From Branchiostoma floridae (taxonomy: Eukaryota; Chordata; Leptocardii; Amphioxiformes; Branchiostomatidae), in contig NC_049983.1 in NCBI RefSeq assembly GCF_000003815.2, positions 3,666,706 through 3,730,705 on the forward strand: 64,000 nt of DNA, written 5' to 3'. The notes under the pieces were generated by a model. The model was not told where the DNA came from. It did no database searches and saw only the letters and a list, made by a program, of their open reading frames with translations. Position 1 is the stretch's first letter, and the number at the start of each line of letters is the position of its first letter. A program made the translations under genes and the position numbers. Shown here piece after piece: positions 1 through 12,274 of the stretch.

Positions 1-63
1 AAACACGACAGGCCTTGGCATAAGAGGAAGGATTGTGTGGGATATAATATAAGTGAGACTAAC

Positions 64-308
64 CCTTGTATTGCTCAGGACACTGGCATCTGTAGGCATT
101 CTCCATGTTAATACAGGTCCCTCCGTTTTGACACGGGTTTGATTGACACTCGTCGATGTCGATACAGACGAGCGGGTCGGCCCCGGGTGTCTGTTCGTTC
201 CACCCCGGTTTGCACTCACACACGCCCAGGTTACACACCTGTCCCACACCGGTACACTCCTTAGACAGGCAGGTGTCGAGCTCGTGGCACTGGTCAAAGG
301 TGGTGTCC
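64..308 (-). CDS. Exon: cysteine-rich segment plus calcium-binding EGF domain
   Basis: The acceptor is atgccacag and the donor is CAAGG|GTTAGT; the first G completes the arginine codon of the previous exon. An EGF-like segment (CHELDTC, CNLGVCECKPGW) is followed by a cbEGF beginning DIDEC with NGGTC and YRCQCPEQY. The asparagine/aspartate pattern fits calcium binding. Confidence 0.85.
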
Positions 309-3184
309 CTGTGGCATATGCGTCAGACACAGGCGTTTTATCTTTCGAGCTGTACTCTAGATAAAGAGCTTGTCATTCACTACTGAACAATGTAAACATT
401 CAGCACAATATCAACATACTGCTTCTATTTGTGTCAAACAGTGTATACAGGCTATATAAAGCAAAGTAGTAACATAATACTATTATTACTGTCAGTCAGT
501 GTACTATACAGACTATACATAGTACAGTATAGTAACATAAACGATTTAAAAAACGACGATTAATCCCAACTGAGCACAGCACTAATATACAGTACACAAA
601 ATCACTTTTCAAGGGATTGTTATAATACTATATGCTATCTTTTGACATTAATTTCTCTCATTTTGAGTTCATTATTCAACATATCATATTGAAGACTTAA
701 ATGCGCTTCTTTTATTGAATGGCAAAACAATGATCGCCTTTAGGAGTCGGTTCATGCTCTCACCTGCTCTCAATGGTCGCAGTCTTAAAGTCGATCTGAT
801 GGGCGGTTTCTTCAACACTGCTGTAGGAGACAAAACGGAATTCTTCTAGGCAGCCTCTCAGAGACTCTGTTACTTCTATGTACTGTTTGGCGTCGGTTGT
901 CAGGTCGTCGGCGGGGTTCTTAAAGCCGCCGACATATAAGGAGTTCACGCTGAGTGAATGAGCCGCATCCGCTCCCTGTCCTGTGCAGTACCAAACGACA
1001 GAAACCATGATGGCATCTCTCTGTTAGTTCACGACATTAGCATAGCTAGCGATATATCTTGCATTGTTCAAGGGCAACTTTTACCACTTAAATTCTCGTA
1101 TGAATCCTGGGTTTAAATTACCTTCATAACGCTAGTGCTAGTTATAGGACGTAGTCTGCAAATAGTATCGAGATCTTCTGTAATCCCACAAGACACAAAA
1201 AAATAGATATGAAATATAATCATTATTGTTAGAACATAGTTGTGTTGTGTGAGATTTCACCTTGGAAAGTGACCAGGCCGATGATGTTGCCTGCGCGGTC
1301 CTTCATGGTGGCGGTGTTGGCGTCACGTTCGATGAACAGCTCCTGCTCCTGTCCGTCGTTAAATGAATTGGTAGACACGTAGCTTTGATCCGCGCCGCTT
1401 CCCTGAAGTAGTAAAGAGGACATTCAGAATGATATGCTTAATGCTGTAGGAGATGTCGCGACAAGTTTATGCAAGTTGCAAGATTCAGATTGCTAATATA
1501 ATTAATGTTATAGTACAGAGCATATGTACTATCATAAACACATACCTTAGTGTTAAGTCTCAATACAGCTTTTCCATCCTTGAGATAAACCACTAACCAG
1601 GCGGGGCCTCCAAAGTACAAGAGAAGACCGTTCTTGGCCCTGGGGATCAGATGTAAAAAAAAAAAAACTTATTTCCTGCGCCAAATACGTGATAACTGTG
1701 TTAGTGAGGTGGTAACGTCACTGCCGTGACATAGGTGTCAATGGTCACGTAATCTCTGTTTCTTCCATCATGCCTTTTTTTATGGCGTGATTGTGTAAGC
1801 ACAGTGTGGAATAAAGCTCCCTTTGGATCGAGTTACATCGTGCCTTTGATTCTCTCAGAAGTAGCTTCCTGATCAGCAATGACGTTGAACAACATAGAAT
1901 ATGTTGGAGAAACACAAGAATGTACATTAGAATTATTTAAAAAAAACAGAATAAATGAAAGGAATAGAGAAACGAGAAGAAAGAAGGGTAGCAAAGAAGC
2001 AAGGAAGGAACACATGGGAAGCTAGAAATAAGAAAGTAGAAAAATATACAAATTTAAGCAAACGGCAATCTTACTTTGTCTTGAACTTTAAGCTGATGGC
2101 TGTTCCTGACCTAGGCTGCAGGTCAGCTTCAACCTTCATGTATGACCTTGAACTTCTCAAGGTCGCAATGGAGGGCGGGGCGCAGACAGGGCATGTCGGG
2201 ACGTCCTGACCGGTACTCTCCGTGGTGGAGGTCAGGTCAACTTCTCTTGAAGGACTTCCAACATACAGGTAGGAGATGCACACGATTGGGTAGTTATACA
2301 GACGGTCTGATTGTAACTGTGGACGAAGAACAGCAATCTCTAACACAAGATGCTACATGGCTGTGAGAACAGTATCAACTGTCAGTGAAAATGTTCAAGT
2401 AATCACCTAAACATTCGCCATTTGTAATCTTACAATGGTGTCGTCTTAATGTTATACGTTGTATGCTTTTGCATCGTCATAGTTTACGTATTTTTCGTCT
2501 CAGTGGTTAGACGTCTCGCTTACCCTCAAGTCATTGACTTCTTTGTACCCTCCTATGAAGGTGTTCCCAAGTAGGTTTGGGTCTGTAAAGGACAGAGTTG
2601 GCTGCACGTCGGTTAGAACCGACAAGGGGGCGTTGCTGCCGTCCACGACCACCGTCATCTGTCCGAGATGGTGCTCCCTCATGTTGGTGATGACGACAAC
2701 ATGAGTCTGGTTGTGCTGGACTGGCGGGCTGTTCTTGTCTCCTATGAACATCTGCAAATTGAAAAGACATTGTCATGTTCATTCCTAAACCATAAATAGC
2801 TTGTTTATACAAATGACGTTCCTTGCGATCTCAGCAACCATCACCGATATGTTTTTAACAAAAACGTTTCAACTATTGATATTGCAGTCCAAGTTTAAGA
2901 CATATATCTCTTTGGTAAGAAATATTGACATACCTCCAGTAGTTGTCCACTGAGGGAAGCCTCAATGTATATCTGGCCGTTGAAAACACCCATTGAGAAA
3001 AAGTTCTGCCCTTGTCCAGCTTGGTAGATGAGCAGTCCTCTCTCGTTACACGCTTTGAACTTTATCTCCAATTTGTCCTCTGCGCCTTTTAGTACTGGAT
3101 TCTGAGACAGCTCCCATTTCAGGAAACCTCCTTTGTCTACGAAGATTTCAGAACTCGCCAAGTCCGCTATCACCAATAGTGAAA
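64..3184 (-). CDS. Laminin-G/EGF-domain extracellular protein, partial gene of seven exons
   Basis: Coding exons on the minus strand are 3184-2934, 2751-2524, 2316-2075, 1639-1546, 1402-1261, 980-764 and 308-64. Every junction has AG/GT sites and matching phases (0, 0, 2, 0, 1, 2), so the model joins without stops. The product reads as one LamG domain (exons 1-3), a second LamG domain (end of exon 3 to exon 6, with KAKNGLLLYFGG, LYVGG and RGCLEEF), then a cysteine-rich segment and a calcium-binding EGF (DIDECQSNPCQNGGTC). The first exon begins mid-codon with a hydrophobic SLLVIA stretch that could be the end of a signal peptide, so a short upstream exon is probably missing. The open end at exon 308-64 runs out of the window. 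Neurexin-, agrin- or laminin-alpha-like families share this architecture, and I cannot choose among them. It is probably secreted or at the cell surface. Confidence 0.85.
309..763 (-). other. Intron without visible features
   Basis: This AT-rich stretch lies between two exons of the LamG/EGF gene. It begins with the gtgaga donor on the minus strand. I see no repeat or RNA gene in it. Confidence 0.6.
764..980 (-). CDS. Exon: LamG 2, C-terminal segment
   Basis: The acceptor is tactgcacag and the donor is GAGCAG|GTGAGA; phase 1 in, phase 2 out. It encodes SLYVGGFKNP and SLRGCLEEFRF, the usual end of a LamG domain with its single cysteine. Confidence 0.85.
1261..1402 (-). CDS. Exon: LamG 2, third segment
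   Basis: The acceptor is ctacttcag and the donor is CCAAG|GTGAAA; phase 0 in, phase 1 out. It encodes GSGADQSY, QELFIERDANTATMKD and GLVTFQG, matching the LamG 'v.r.g..g.l.vdg' region. Confidence 0.8.
1546..1639 (-). CDS. Exon: LamG 2, second segment
   Basis: The acceptor is tgatccccag and the donor is ACTAAG|GTATGT. It completes a split lysine codon and then reads AKNGLLLYFGG, a hallmark LamG strand, followed by WLVVYLKDGKAVLRLN. Confidence 0.85.
2075..2316 (-). CDS. Exon: end of LamG 1, linker and start of LamG 2
   Basis: The acceptor is cgtccacag and the donor is ACAAA|GTAAGA; phase 0 in, phase 2 out. VCISYLYVG is the C-terminal cysteine motif of a LamG domain. A CPVCAPP linker follows, and TAISLKFKTK opens the next LamG. 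Confidence 0.8.
2524..2751 (-). CDS. Exon: middle of first LamG domain
   Basis: The acceptor is tttgcag before ATG TTC and the donor is TTGAGG|GTAAGC; both ends are phase 0. The encoded MTVVVDGSNAPL and NTFIGGYKEVNDLR resemble the LamG segment that ends in the conserved 'iGG' turn. Confidence 0.8.
2934..3184 (-). CDS. Exon: start of first LamG domain
   Basis: The acceptor is ccgcag and the donor is GAG|GTATGT. It enters in phase 1 and leaves in phase 0. It encodes a hydrophobic SLLVIADL stretch, then GGFLKWEL and RGLLIYQAGQG, which fit the first beta strands of a LamG domain. It is the most upstream exon I can identify. Confidence 0.8.
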
Positions 3185-3383
3185 CTGCGGTGAAAAAAAC
3201 AGCAATTATACCATCAATGTCGATGATATTCTTACCAGCTATAGCAGAAGAATAGCAGCGAAAACAATTAGATCAGTGAAAAACTAGTAAATGAAACTAT
3301 CCAATCATCAAAAGTATGCATGAAGTCATGTTTGCAAATGTCATTAGTACACCAATATCAAAATTCATGCAATTCGGTTTTAA

Positions 3384-4273
3384 CCCTATCTAGACCAGGG
3401 GGGGGGGGGTAAAAGTGCCCGCGTCGACTTTGACGTCGTATAACTAGTGAACAACGTGTGCTAGGACTACGAAACTCGATTCTGCGAAAAAACTTTTAGT
3501 TTGTGATTTTTCGTGTTGCCATGGCAACGGGTTTCTGACAGGCATATTTTCCCAAATTTACTAATTTCAGTTTGAATTATGGGATGGTTTAATTGCAAGA
3601 TCAAACTTGTTTATTAATATCATTAACATCCTGTGTAATTTTAAGTAATATTTTCATTTAAATATTCATAATTTATGCTAATTTGATGACGTCATGGGTC
3701 AAAATCCAAGATGGCGGACATTGTCATTTTCAACGATAGATACATGTAATTTTTACTCAAATACCGTCAAAATCTTTTATTTTCTTACAAAACACAATCA
3801 CTTGATCATTTTCAGTCCATTTCTACTGGGTTTGGGGGTTATATGTGGAAAAAGGCGTATTTTAGAAAATTCACGGTTGTCGATCCAAGATGGCGGACAA
3901 ATGACGTCATTTTCTGACATCATATAGACGTCAGTGTCGACGCCATTGGCAACATAAGACTTGGCAGACTTAGACACCAATAAGATAAGCTTTATTGTCA
4001 TCATTTTGCTCAATACATTTAAGTATAGCGGAAATTTAATATTTTGACGATTTTAGCCCAAAATATGTCATTATGACGTCATAATTACGTCACATTACGT
4101 CATAACGATACCAAAATTACAGAAAATATAAAACTGTACTAGTACATCATCCCCTCTAAATTTGATTATTGTAACTCAAGCCGTTTTGAAAATACGACGG
4201 GGGGTCAAAAGAGCCCCCCCCCCCCCCCCCCCCTTGGTCCCAGGGATCCCAAAACAGCCTGGTCTAGATAGGG
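3384..4273. mobile_element. piggyBac-type non-autonomous DNA transposon (MITE), 890 bp
   Basis: Both ends carry the inverted repeat CCCTATCTAGACCAGG / CCTGGTCTAGATAGGG, and each is bordered directly by TTAA (3380-3383 and 4274-4277). TTAA duplication with termini starting CCC is diagnostic of the piggyBac superfamily. The interior has no transposase ORF. It contains a G-run just inside the left end, a long C-run near the right end, several TGACGTCA-like words, and the phrase CCAAGATGGCGGAC twice. It sits upstream of the LamG/EGF gene exons. Confidence 0.85.
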
Positions 4274-4277
4274 TTAA

Positions 4278-7200
4278 TACTAGGGCCAAGGAGCTGAAGA
4301 TGGATTTACGGTGCACAAAGGGCCAAGTAACCATAATGAAATAATAATCTGGAAGACCTACTTAAAACCAAATGCTTTATTTCTTCAATCAATGTCAAAA
4401 CCGAATTCATACAAACGGTTGCCATAGTGAAATAACATCTAAAAACTAGAAAGGTCGACATTTGCTTGAGAGCAAATACAGCATATTTCAGCCATCTCCC
4501 TCCACATTAAACTGTTCAAAAATCACCCATTTGAAATATCACTTTTACTAATGACGGTTTAACCCAAAAATTTATCTTACCAAATACCCGTGCAAGTATG
4601 GACTTCAGTGCACTCCGTGTGCAAGAATGGACTTCCTGTGATACCCATATGTAAAGTTGAGCAGTCCAAAAATACATCCGCTAAAATGGGACTTTGACAT
4701 AATCATCAAAGTCCAAAAACGAATTTTAGAAAATGCCTCCCTCCGTGCAAGAATGGACTCTTCCAGCACACCCCATGTAAAATTTCAAATTAGACCAGTC
4801 CAAAATTAAGCCCACTGAAAGACTTTACATAATCACCAGTCCAAAGATGAATTTAAAAACAATGAACCCCTCCGTATAAGAATGGACTCCAGCAAATGTT
4901 CCAGCTAACACTAGGCTCACTGATTGGCTACCAAATCCTCGTCACGATATTGATTCAGGTTAATCGATTGGTTACCTTTTTAATTTAATTCTGCACCCGA
5001 GAAAGCCTCCAAATGGGGTCAACGACCTTGAGCTCATTGACCCCTGTGGTCATTGGAAAATGACCCAAAAAATCATTTTGAAGTGATTCATGCCAAAAAT
5101 CACAAATGGGACAGGATGATCCTGATAATGACATTCTTTTTTTTTTCACTGTCAACAGGATACTCCTGTCACGTAGATATTTTTCCTGCGGGTTCCGAAC
5201 TTGATGTAGTAATGACCCCTTCCTAAAAATAAGGACATTAAATGTTATACTTGTGACGGAACAGCATCTAAAAACATAGTAACAGCCACACACTGATTTA
5301 GAAAACAGGCACACATAAGGAATTCTCTGAGGATTGTAACAACAGAGATAGCAATCTTCTTTGGTTACAAACCGTCAGCTAGTCTGGACTAACTAGCTCT
5401 TGAGTGATGTCTACCTCTTTTTCTTGTTACCAACTTTCTGCAGTGGTCTTTCTGTAATGTGACTGCCCCTCCTTTTTTGACTGGTACAACACTATGTTTG
5501 TCTTTCTGAGTTAGAAGAAAATGTGTGTTTTTCTAACTCAAGGAAATGTGATGAATTGTTTGATTTTGTTGCTCTGTAGACCAAAACTGTTATTAAATCT
5601 ATATGCGCATATGATCAAGGCACCTATGTGCGAAATTTCAGGTCATTTGGTTATAATAACAGGACACAGGGGTCCAAAATATACAGTTTTGTTCTACAAA
5701 TGACCAATAAAACTCAATAAAATCATTTTAAAGGCAGATATAGAAAAAATCAAAAGCCTGGGGGTATTGGTCCACTCTACCCTTATAACAAATTTCAAAT
5801 CATTCGGTCCAGGAACGAAGGGGATACCACGTTTTGAAGATTTGACAGGGGGAAGAAAGAAAGACGAAACATTACGAATACTATATATACATATTGTATG
5901 GCTGAAATATAACAATATATTTCACCATACCTGTGGCATGGCTGAAATAGAAATATATGTGAAGTGAACTCACGGGTCTGGTATATAGTAGGTTTAAACA
6001 AAAAAGCGAACAGAACGAAGAGAAACATTGCTTCGTCCGAACGCTGCTGGCACCTCTTCATACGAGGAGGATCTGAAAGCAAAACACGTAATAATTAAGA
6101 TATTATGATTTGAGAACCTTAGTTGAGTGATGAAAACTGACGTGACATATATGTTAAAATTCATAACGCAGAACTTTGTAAATCAATGTTTCAGATTAAT
6201 AATGCAAAAGGATGTCATGTAGAGTTCTCGGCTTTCTATTCTTGTATTTCGGCTCATGCGCGCTGATATCCACTAAGCAGGGAATCTACTTTCATGCGGC
6301 ATGAATGCATGCAGTCATGCCTGCTATGCTGTCCTGATTATCATTCCAAATATCATATTGTAAATGAGGTAGTAATTTGCAAATAAAAATGAGGTATACA
6401 TATGTTGATTTAGTAGGGAGGAATGTAACAAAATGTAAACTAGAAAGGCCGACATTTGCTTGAGAGCAAATACAGCATATTTCAGCCATACCCGTTCCCA
6501 TGCAAAATTGAACTGTTCCAAATCACTCCTGCGCAAAAATTGAACATTCTAACAGTAACTTCTCGAAATGAACTACTAACTCATATAGAAGTCAAACGAG
6601 TGACATTTGGTATAACATCTACACAAATCACAGTATGTGGACGTCGTCACGATCAAAATAAAGATAACTAGTTACCGTCAAAAAACAGAAATGATGCAGA
6701 AAACACCATGACATCTCGTGTGGAAGTATCTTTTGCCCTTTCCCAAGGAAAACTGATTTCGCCTACTAACGTTATCAGTTCATGCATGTTTTTGACAACA
6801 AACGGAGATACACAACGACGGCAGTGGCTTGTCAGCACTTGCCTGCGGTACCAGCGTTCCACAGTTCTCATATAACGTTGTTTTGACGAATTTCACAAAC
6901 GAAAACACCTTTCAATGTACATTAACAACGGAGTGAACAATGTAAGGCTAGCCATTTCTCACCTAAAGATGTTCTGCTACCGATGACAACCGAAACTGGG
7001 TAGAAGCTGACGTAAAATCCGCAGAAAACTGCAGACTAAATGCAGTTGCTGCGGGAGTCTGTGACGTAAATGTAAAATTAAAAATGGACGAGTCCGGGGT
7101 GGAATCTTCAAAAAGGTCTGCATAAAAATCTCAAACCTAAAAGTTTCTTTCCGTATATATATTTTGTGTATATTTGTAATTGCTGTTTTAAAAATAATGG

Positions 7201-7800
7201 TCACATATTATATTCCTATTTTCTTTGCAGTAACCTTTTATGGAGTAACATAAATTACAAAATCCTCTCAAATATGAATGGTTCCGTCTACATATAAACA
7301 TGACAATCAAATGTTGCGTCATTGCCGACGAAGTGTTGCTTTCTCTTCGCTGATTGGCTGGCGGCACAATTCAATTAATTAGCAGACTGACACCTGTCAC
7401 CTGTCGCCCAGGGCGGGAGTTATTGCTTTGTTTGCCATATATGGAACGCACTAAACGTCGAGAATGGCCAAAACACCTCCCGTAAAACCCCGAAATGGGT
7501 CATTTTGAAGTGATATATGCCAAAAATGAAAATTGGGTTCTTTAAATAAATACTCCATGCACGCCTGTACCAAACTTTTAGGTATTGGTCCACTCTACCA
7601 TATGCATTGTGCAAAATTTCAAGTCATTCGGTCCAGGAACGACGGAGATGATTCGCTTTGAAAATTTGACAGGAGAAAGAAAGAAAGAAGAAGAAACACA
7701 AGTTAGGAATGTTTGTAAGCATAAGTCCGTGAGATTTCTGAAACAACAGCAATTCCGTGATAAACGGAACCTTCTAAAAACGTACGGAGCTAACCGTTAG
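4278..7800. repeat. Repeat-rich non-coding tract with pieces of a dispersed family
   Basis: No convincing coding sequence. 'CATTTGCTTGAGAGCAAATA' followed by CAGCATATTTCAGCCAT occurs at about 4459 and 6450. The companion block GGTCCAGGAACG...GATTTGACAGG occurs at about 5805 and 7640, ending near GAAA-rich runs. These look like the two ends of one element family, here partly truncated. Short ORFs across the tract are repeat translations. Confidence 0.6.
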
Positions 7801-8973
7801 GTTATGTAACAGGCAATGTGGGGGGACCCAGGGGGGCGAAGCCCCCCGGAAGCTCTTGCATTTTAGGCTATTGAGAAGGCTTATTTTATCAGTTTTTAGG
7901 GCCATATCTACGATCATCGTAGCAGTCACTTAACTTTTCTTCAGCAGTTTGACGTAACAATATTTTGGATAAAAGCTTCAAAGACAACTAAAAACTCATA
8001 AACAACAAACTTTACTCAGCTCAACAGTACTTGATAAATATTGTCCGGGTTGCCATCCGAAGTTGAAGCGCTTACTAAGTTAGAGCGCTAGTAACGTTAT
8101 CTTCGCAGCGTTGTTAGCCACCGTGCGACTTATGTAATGTTGACGGTTTGATATCTCTGCGTCGCCGCCTCGCCGTCAGACGATATTCCCACGGACATGT
8201 TTCAAGAAAAATACCGGGCAAAAACCGCTGTTTCGCGTCAGATTCTATTCTTTAAAACATGTGGGACTCAGTGTTACAGTCTAATAAATATTTTGTAGAA
8301 GCACCGCTGTGGGAAAGAAAGTCCAAGGAATGTATTCACGAAGCATGAATTTCGCTGTACGGCACCATGACTGTTTGAAACTCTAATCAACATCCGCGTT
8401 TGATTGATAGCCGGCGGCCCTTTGACAAAGTCGGCGAAGGATCCCACTAACACTGCCGACACTGCCCTGGCGGTTTGTGGGCGGGGTCACTTTGCGAGGC
8501 TTACCTGACGCCCGGGTTTTACATACAAACTTACGATGGTTTGTAACTTACGTTGCCGAGCCAAAGAGCTTCAAATTTAGAACAGGAATTTTGGGAACGC
8601 GACCCGCTATTGTTCCAAAATTATGTCGGAAAGAATTGATTCTATTTCCCGCGCTGAAATAAAAATTACGCAACTACTAGTAACTGCCTGTCGGTCAACC
8701 CCGATCCCCAAATACGGGACATTCCCCGGGAACTGGCTGTTCTGGGGAGGGATCCCACCCCACTGATAACTCGCGGCAAGGCACAATCGCTACACTTTTT
8801 ACATTTTTTGGCGCGAAAGCAGGGCGGCACACGCAAAATTTAGAACAGGAAATTTGGGAACGCGACCCGTTCGGCAAGGGCTTTCTCGCCGCTTTGTTTA
8901 CATTTCCGGCGGCGGTCCCCCGCTGCAAGAACAGCGGTGCCGGCGGGCCCGGTGCCTATAAACCACGCTCCCC
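7801..8973. other. Non-coding, GC-richer intergenic sequence
   Basis: No gene supported. A phrase starting AAATTTAGAACAGGAA with GGGAACGCGACCCG occurs twice (about 8573 and 8837), indicating a short local repeat. The stretch ends at an assembly gap. Confidence 0.5.
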
Positions 8974-9132
8974 NNNNNNNNNNNNNNNNNNNNNNNNNNN
9001 NNNNNNNNNNNNNNNNNNNNNNNNNNNNNNNNNNNNNNNNNNNNNNNNNNNNNNNNNNNNNNNNNNNNNNNNNNNNNNNNNNNNNNNNNNNNNNNNNNNN
9101 NNNNNNNNNNNNNNNNNNNNNNNNNNNNNNNN
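8974..9132. other. Assembly gap (N run, 159 bases)
   Basis: Unsequenced bases. Both flanks read GC-rich 'GGTGCYATAAA' type sequence (about 8950 and 9137), so the gap may hide a collapsed repeat. Confidence 0.95.
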
Positions 9133-9479
9133 GGCCGGTGCTATAAAACACCTCCCTTGGAGCTGACAACTTCCTGAAACAGCGAAGGCGCGTGCTTGGC
9201 ACGTGCCTATGTATTTTTACTACGATGTTTTTTCTTTATTTCCCAATTTTTTTGCCGCTACGCTGGATGAAAAAGCAGCGTAGCGGGCCTTTTACAGCGT
9301 CGTTTTTCCAGGCCACAGCGTATCGGCCCGCTATGCTGAAAAGGCCTGGCGAGAACACTGTAAAAATAATAACGGAATCGTGGGGCCCCGCTTATGAATA
9401 TTAATTAGCCTTCGCTCTTCGCGCACAGGTGTGGACTCCGTGCGGGGTCACGGAAGGTCACGCCAGGAGGCCAAAAGAA

Positions 9480-9895
9480 AACAAGTTACCCCTCAGAAAA
9501 GTGCCAAAATTAATTATTTTAAAGTAGTTTATGTCAAAACTTTTACTTGGATCATTTTACCAACTATCTAATGCCTATCTACACCAAATTTCAGGCCATT
9601 CCATTGTAAGACCAGGGTACAGGGGGACAATATATTTTATTTTGGTCAAAACATGACCTTGAAACCTCAATAAAATCATTTTAGAGGCAGATATGAAAAA
9701 ACTGAGAGAAAAGCATCAAGGTATTGACCCATTCTACCCCTGTGCCAAATTTCAGGTCATTCGGTCCAGGAACGGCGGAGATGAATCACTTTGAAGATTT
9801 GACAGGAGAAAGAAGAAAGAAAGAAAGAAAGAAAGAAAGAAGAAACATTACGAATATAATATATTTCACCATACTATGTATGGCTGAAATATAAT
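9480..9895 (+). repeat. Copy of the GGTCCAGGAACG dispersed repeat
   Basis: It contains CAAATTTCAGGTCATTCGG, GAAGATTTGACAGGAGAAAG, a (GAAA)n run, then ATTACGAATATAATATATTT and ATGGCTGAAATATAA. The same order is seen at 5790-5960 and, inverted, at 13850-13950. Confidence 0.65.
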
Positions 9896-11164
9896 GATGC
9901 AAAGTTGGACGGGGCATAATTAAAGCAAAACTGCTCTCATAGCCTTTTTATGAATATCCAATTCCATAGGTATTAAAACATCATAACATTTGTCGTGACT
10001 ATCTGGAAATAAGCTGTAATGTGTCTTCTATGTACTGTAAATCATGAAATGTTTGAGGTACTTTTATTTTCGTCGAGTTTTCACGTCACTTGATGCATCC
10101 TTGAAAAGTGAAAAGGTCATAATTGGATTCCTGATGGTCTCATACCGGACTTTTGTGGCCTCTTTACAATAGTGCTTAAATATGCAACTTTAATGGGCGA
10201 AAATCCAATAAAGAAACAGTTCTACTGGAGATGCTTTAATTTCTATTGAAAAAGCACTTATCCAGTACTCAATAAGAAAAATTTCCCCAAAATCTGACCG
10301 GTGGATCGATTTTTATAACATCTATAACTGCACATAAATACTATCCAGAAAGTGGGGCTTTCATTCAGTGACCCGCTGACCACATTACTCAGGACAAAGA
10401 AACGTACACGTCCGAGAATCGCAAGAATGCCGAAACTTTTCCACCCGATCCTGTCAGAAATACACAACCTTTCATCTCAAATCCTTCGATATGACATGGG
10501 AGCGATAAAAGGCAATTTATCATCTACATAAACACACGATTTTGGGGCCCCATTCATATTTCGGAGGGAATACTTCTGAATGCCCACCCGCGGAGTAATA
10601 CAGGAACGAGACCTGATAGTGCGTAGCAACCGTGTCAGTGCATATCTGTCACGGAAGTGCTACCTGCATAGTTATTAGCCTGGAGTCTAGTCTTGTTCTT
10701 CTCCCAAAGGTTACTAACCCACCCATACTTGTTGGCTAGGTAGTCCTTGCTGTTTTTGTTTTCACACAGCGTTGTGGGCCCTCCAAATATGGCCATTGTT
10801 GTGCCCATTGCGTCTCTTCATTTGACGAAGAGTTCGCAAGTATAAAGTAGAGTATACTTTTGTGGTGTTCGGAGTTTGATGTTTGCCAGCAGGATTATAA
10901 ATTTTCACAGACAAATGCTATCAGATATAGTTTCTGTCGTGTTACTGAGCAAATCCTTACTTTATCATTATTTGTTATTGGGAGGGCACTACTCTATCTT
11001 CGCAGCCATTGCAGTCTAACCGGTTTGTATTGTGAGTCAAACTATTGGAATGTAAGTAGTAAGTATTAAGTTTCAACTTTGACATGGGAGTGACAATGGG
11101 TAAACATCGCGGCTTGTCTATGAACAAAGGTCTCGAGTTGGAGTTTTTTTATCGATTGAGGGCC
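9896..11164. other. Intergenic, no gene recognised
   Basis: AT-rich sequence without long ORFs, RNA genes or obvious inverted repeats. Confidence 0.5.
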
Positions 11165-12274
11165 GGTGTCACAGCGATCTCCCCCCCCCCCCCCCGAAGA
11201 GGCGAGATCACTAGCGTTTTCGCCCCCCTTTAGCATTTCGCCCCTCTAAGAACATTGATTCTCGGAGGGTTCTCAAGAGCAACTGGTTACTACGTATTAG
11301 GATCGCTACCTAGTACTATACAGTACCTGGGGAGTAACGTATTTGGTGTGTTACCTGGTACCCATATGGCACCTTATTACCTGAAGATGTTATATCTCCA
11401 AAGTCGATACTATATGGTTCGGTGCAAACAAGTCATTGAAATAAAAAAGACACTTTTTTTTGCAGTTGAGGTGGCATGAAAAGACAGCGCATTCGCGAAC
11501 GTATAAATCAACACCGTCTACGGTACGGAATAAGTAAGCTATATGTTTTCAATTTGTCACAGTATTTTCTATCTTGTGCTGTAAACATTTCCAAAGCAAT
11601 AACAAAAAAACAAGTGAAAAATAGTTTCTCATTATAAACACTATATACGCGCAAGTTCGTATACCTGTTGCGAATTGCTACAGAAACACTGGTAAAGTAC
11701 CAGTCTTAAGAAACACGGGTAAAACTCCAGAGTTTCTAGATACTAGAAAAACAGTCATATTGGAGGTTCAGATACCCATAGGCTAGGTACATATAACAAA
11801 ATGTGCGATATTCTAATGAATGCCTTATCCACATAACTAATAAAGACATTTCATACTTCTTTTGTGGTCAATTCATGGTACAGGCTTCATATTGGAGATA
11901 TATAGGTTGCTTGAGGACATGTGAATACAATAAAATACATCTTATGTCAAGACTCAAGAATATGCAATAATGGGAATACAAGGGACCCAACCCTCCTTGT
12001 CCGAAACAAGTCCAACTATCTTATTACCGTGTAATTACGTTGATATTAATGCTATGGATGTAGTTATGTATCAGACTTGTGTACTTATATCATTCTGAAA
12101 CTGCATTTTGTGATTTGTACCAATGAACTTCTAAAATGTTATGTAAATCCGTTTTTTTTGGTGGGGGGGGGGCGAAATCGCTAAAGGGGGGCCAGATAGG
12201 GGGGCGAGATCACTAGCCGGGGAGGGCGAGATCGGGGGGGGGGGGGGGGTGGGGCGGGGGATCGCTGTGACACC
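11165..12274. mobile_element. Non-autonomous inverted-repeat element with GGTGTCACAGCGATC ends
   Basis: A perfect 15-bp terminal inverted repeat (GGTGTCACAGCGATC at 11165-11179, its complement at 12260-12274) is followed inside by C-rich and G-rich subterminal blocks that are also mirror images (CCCTTTAGC.ATTTCGCCCC and complement). There is no transposase ORF and no clear target duplication. The long G/C runs could form G-quadruplexes. Confidence 0.65.
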
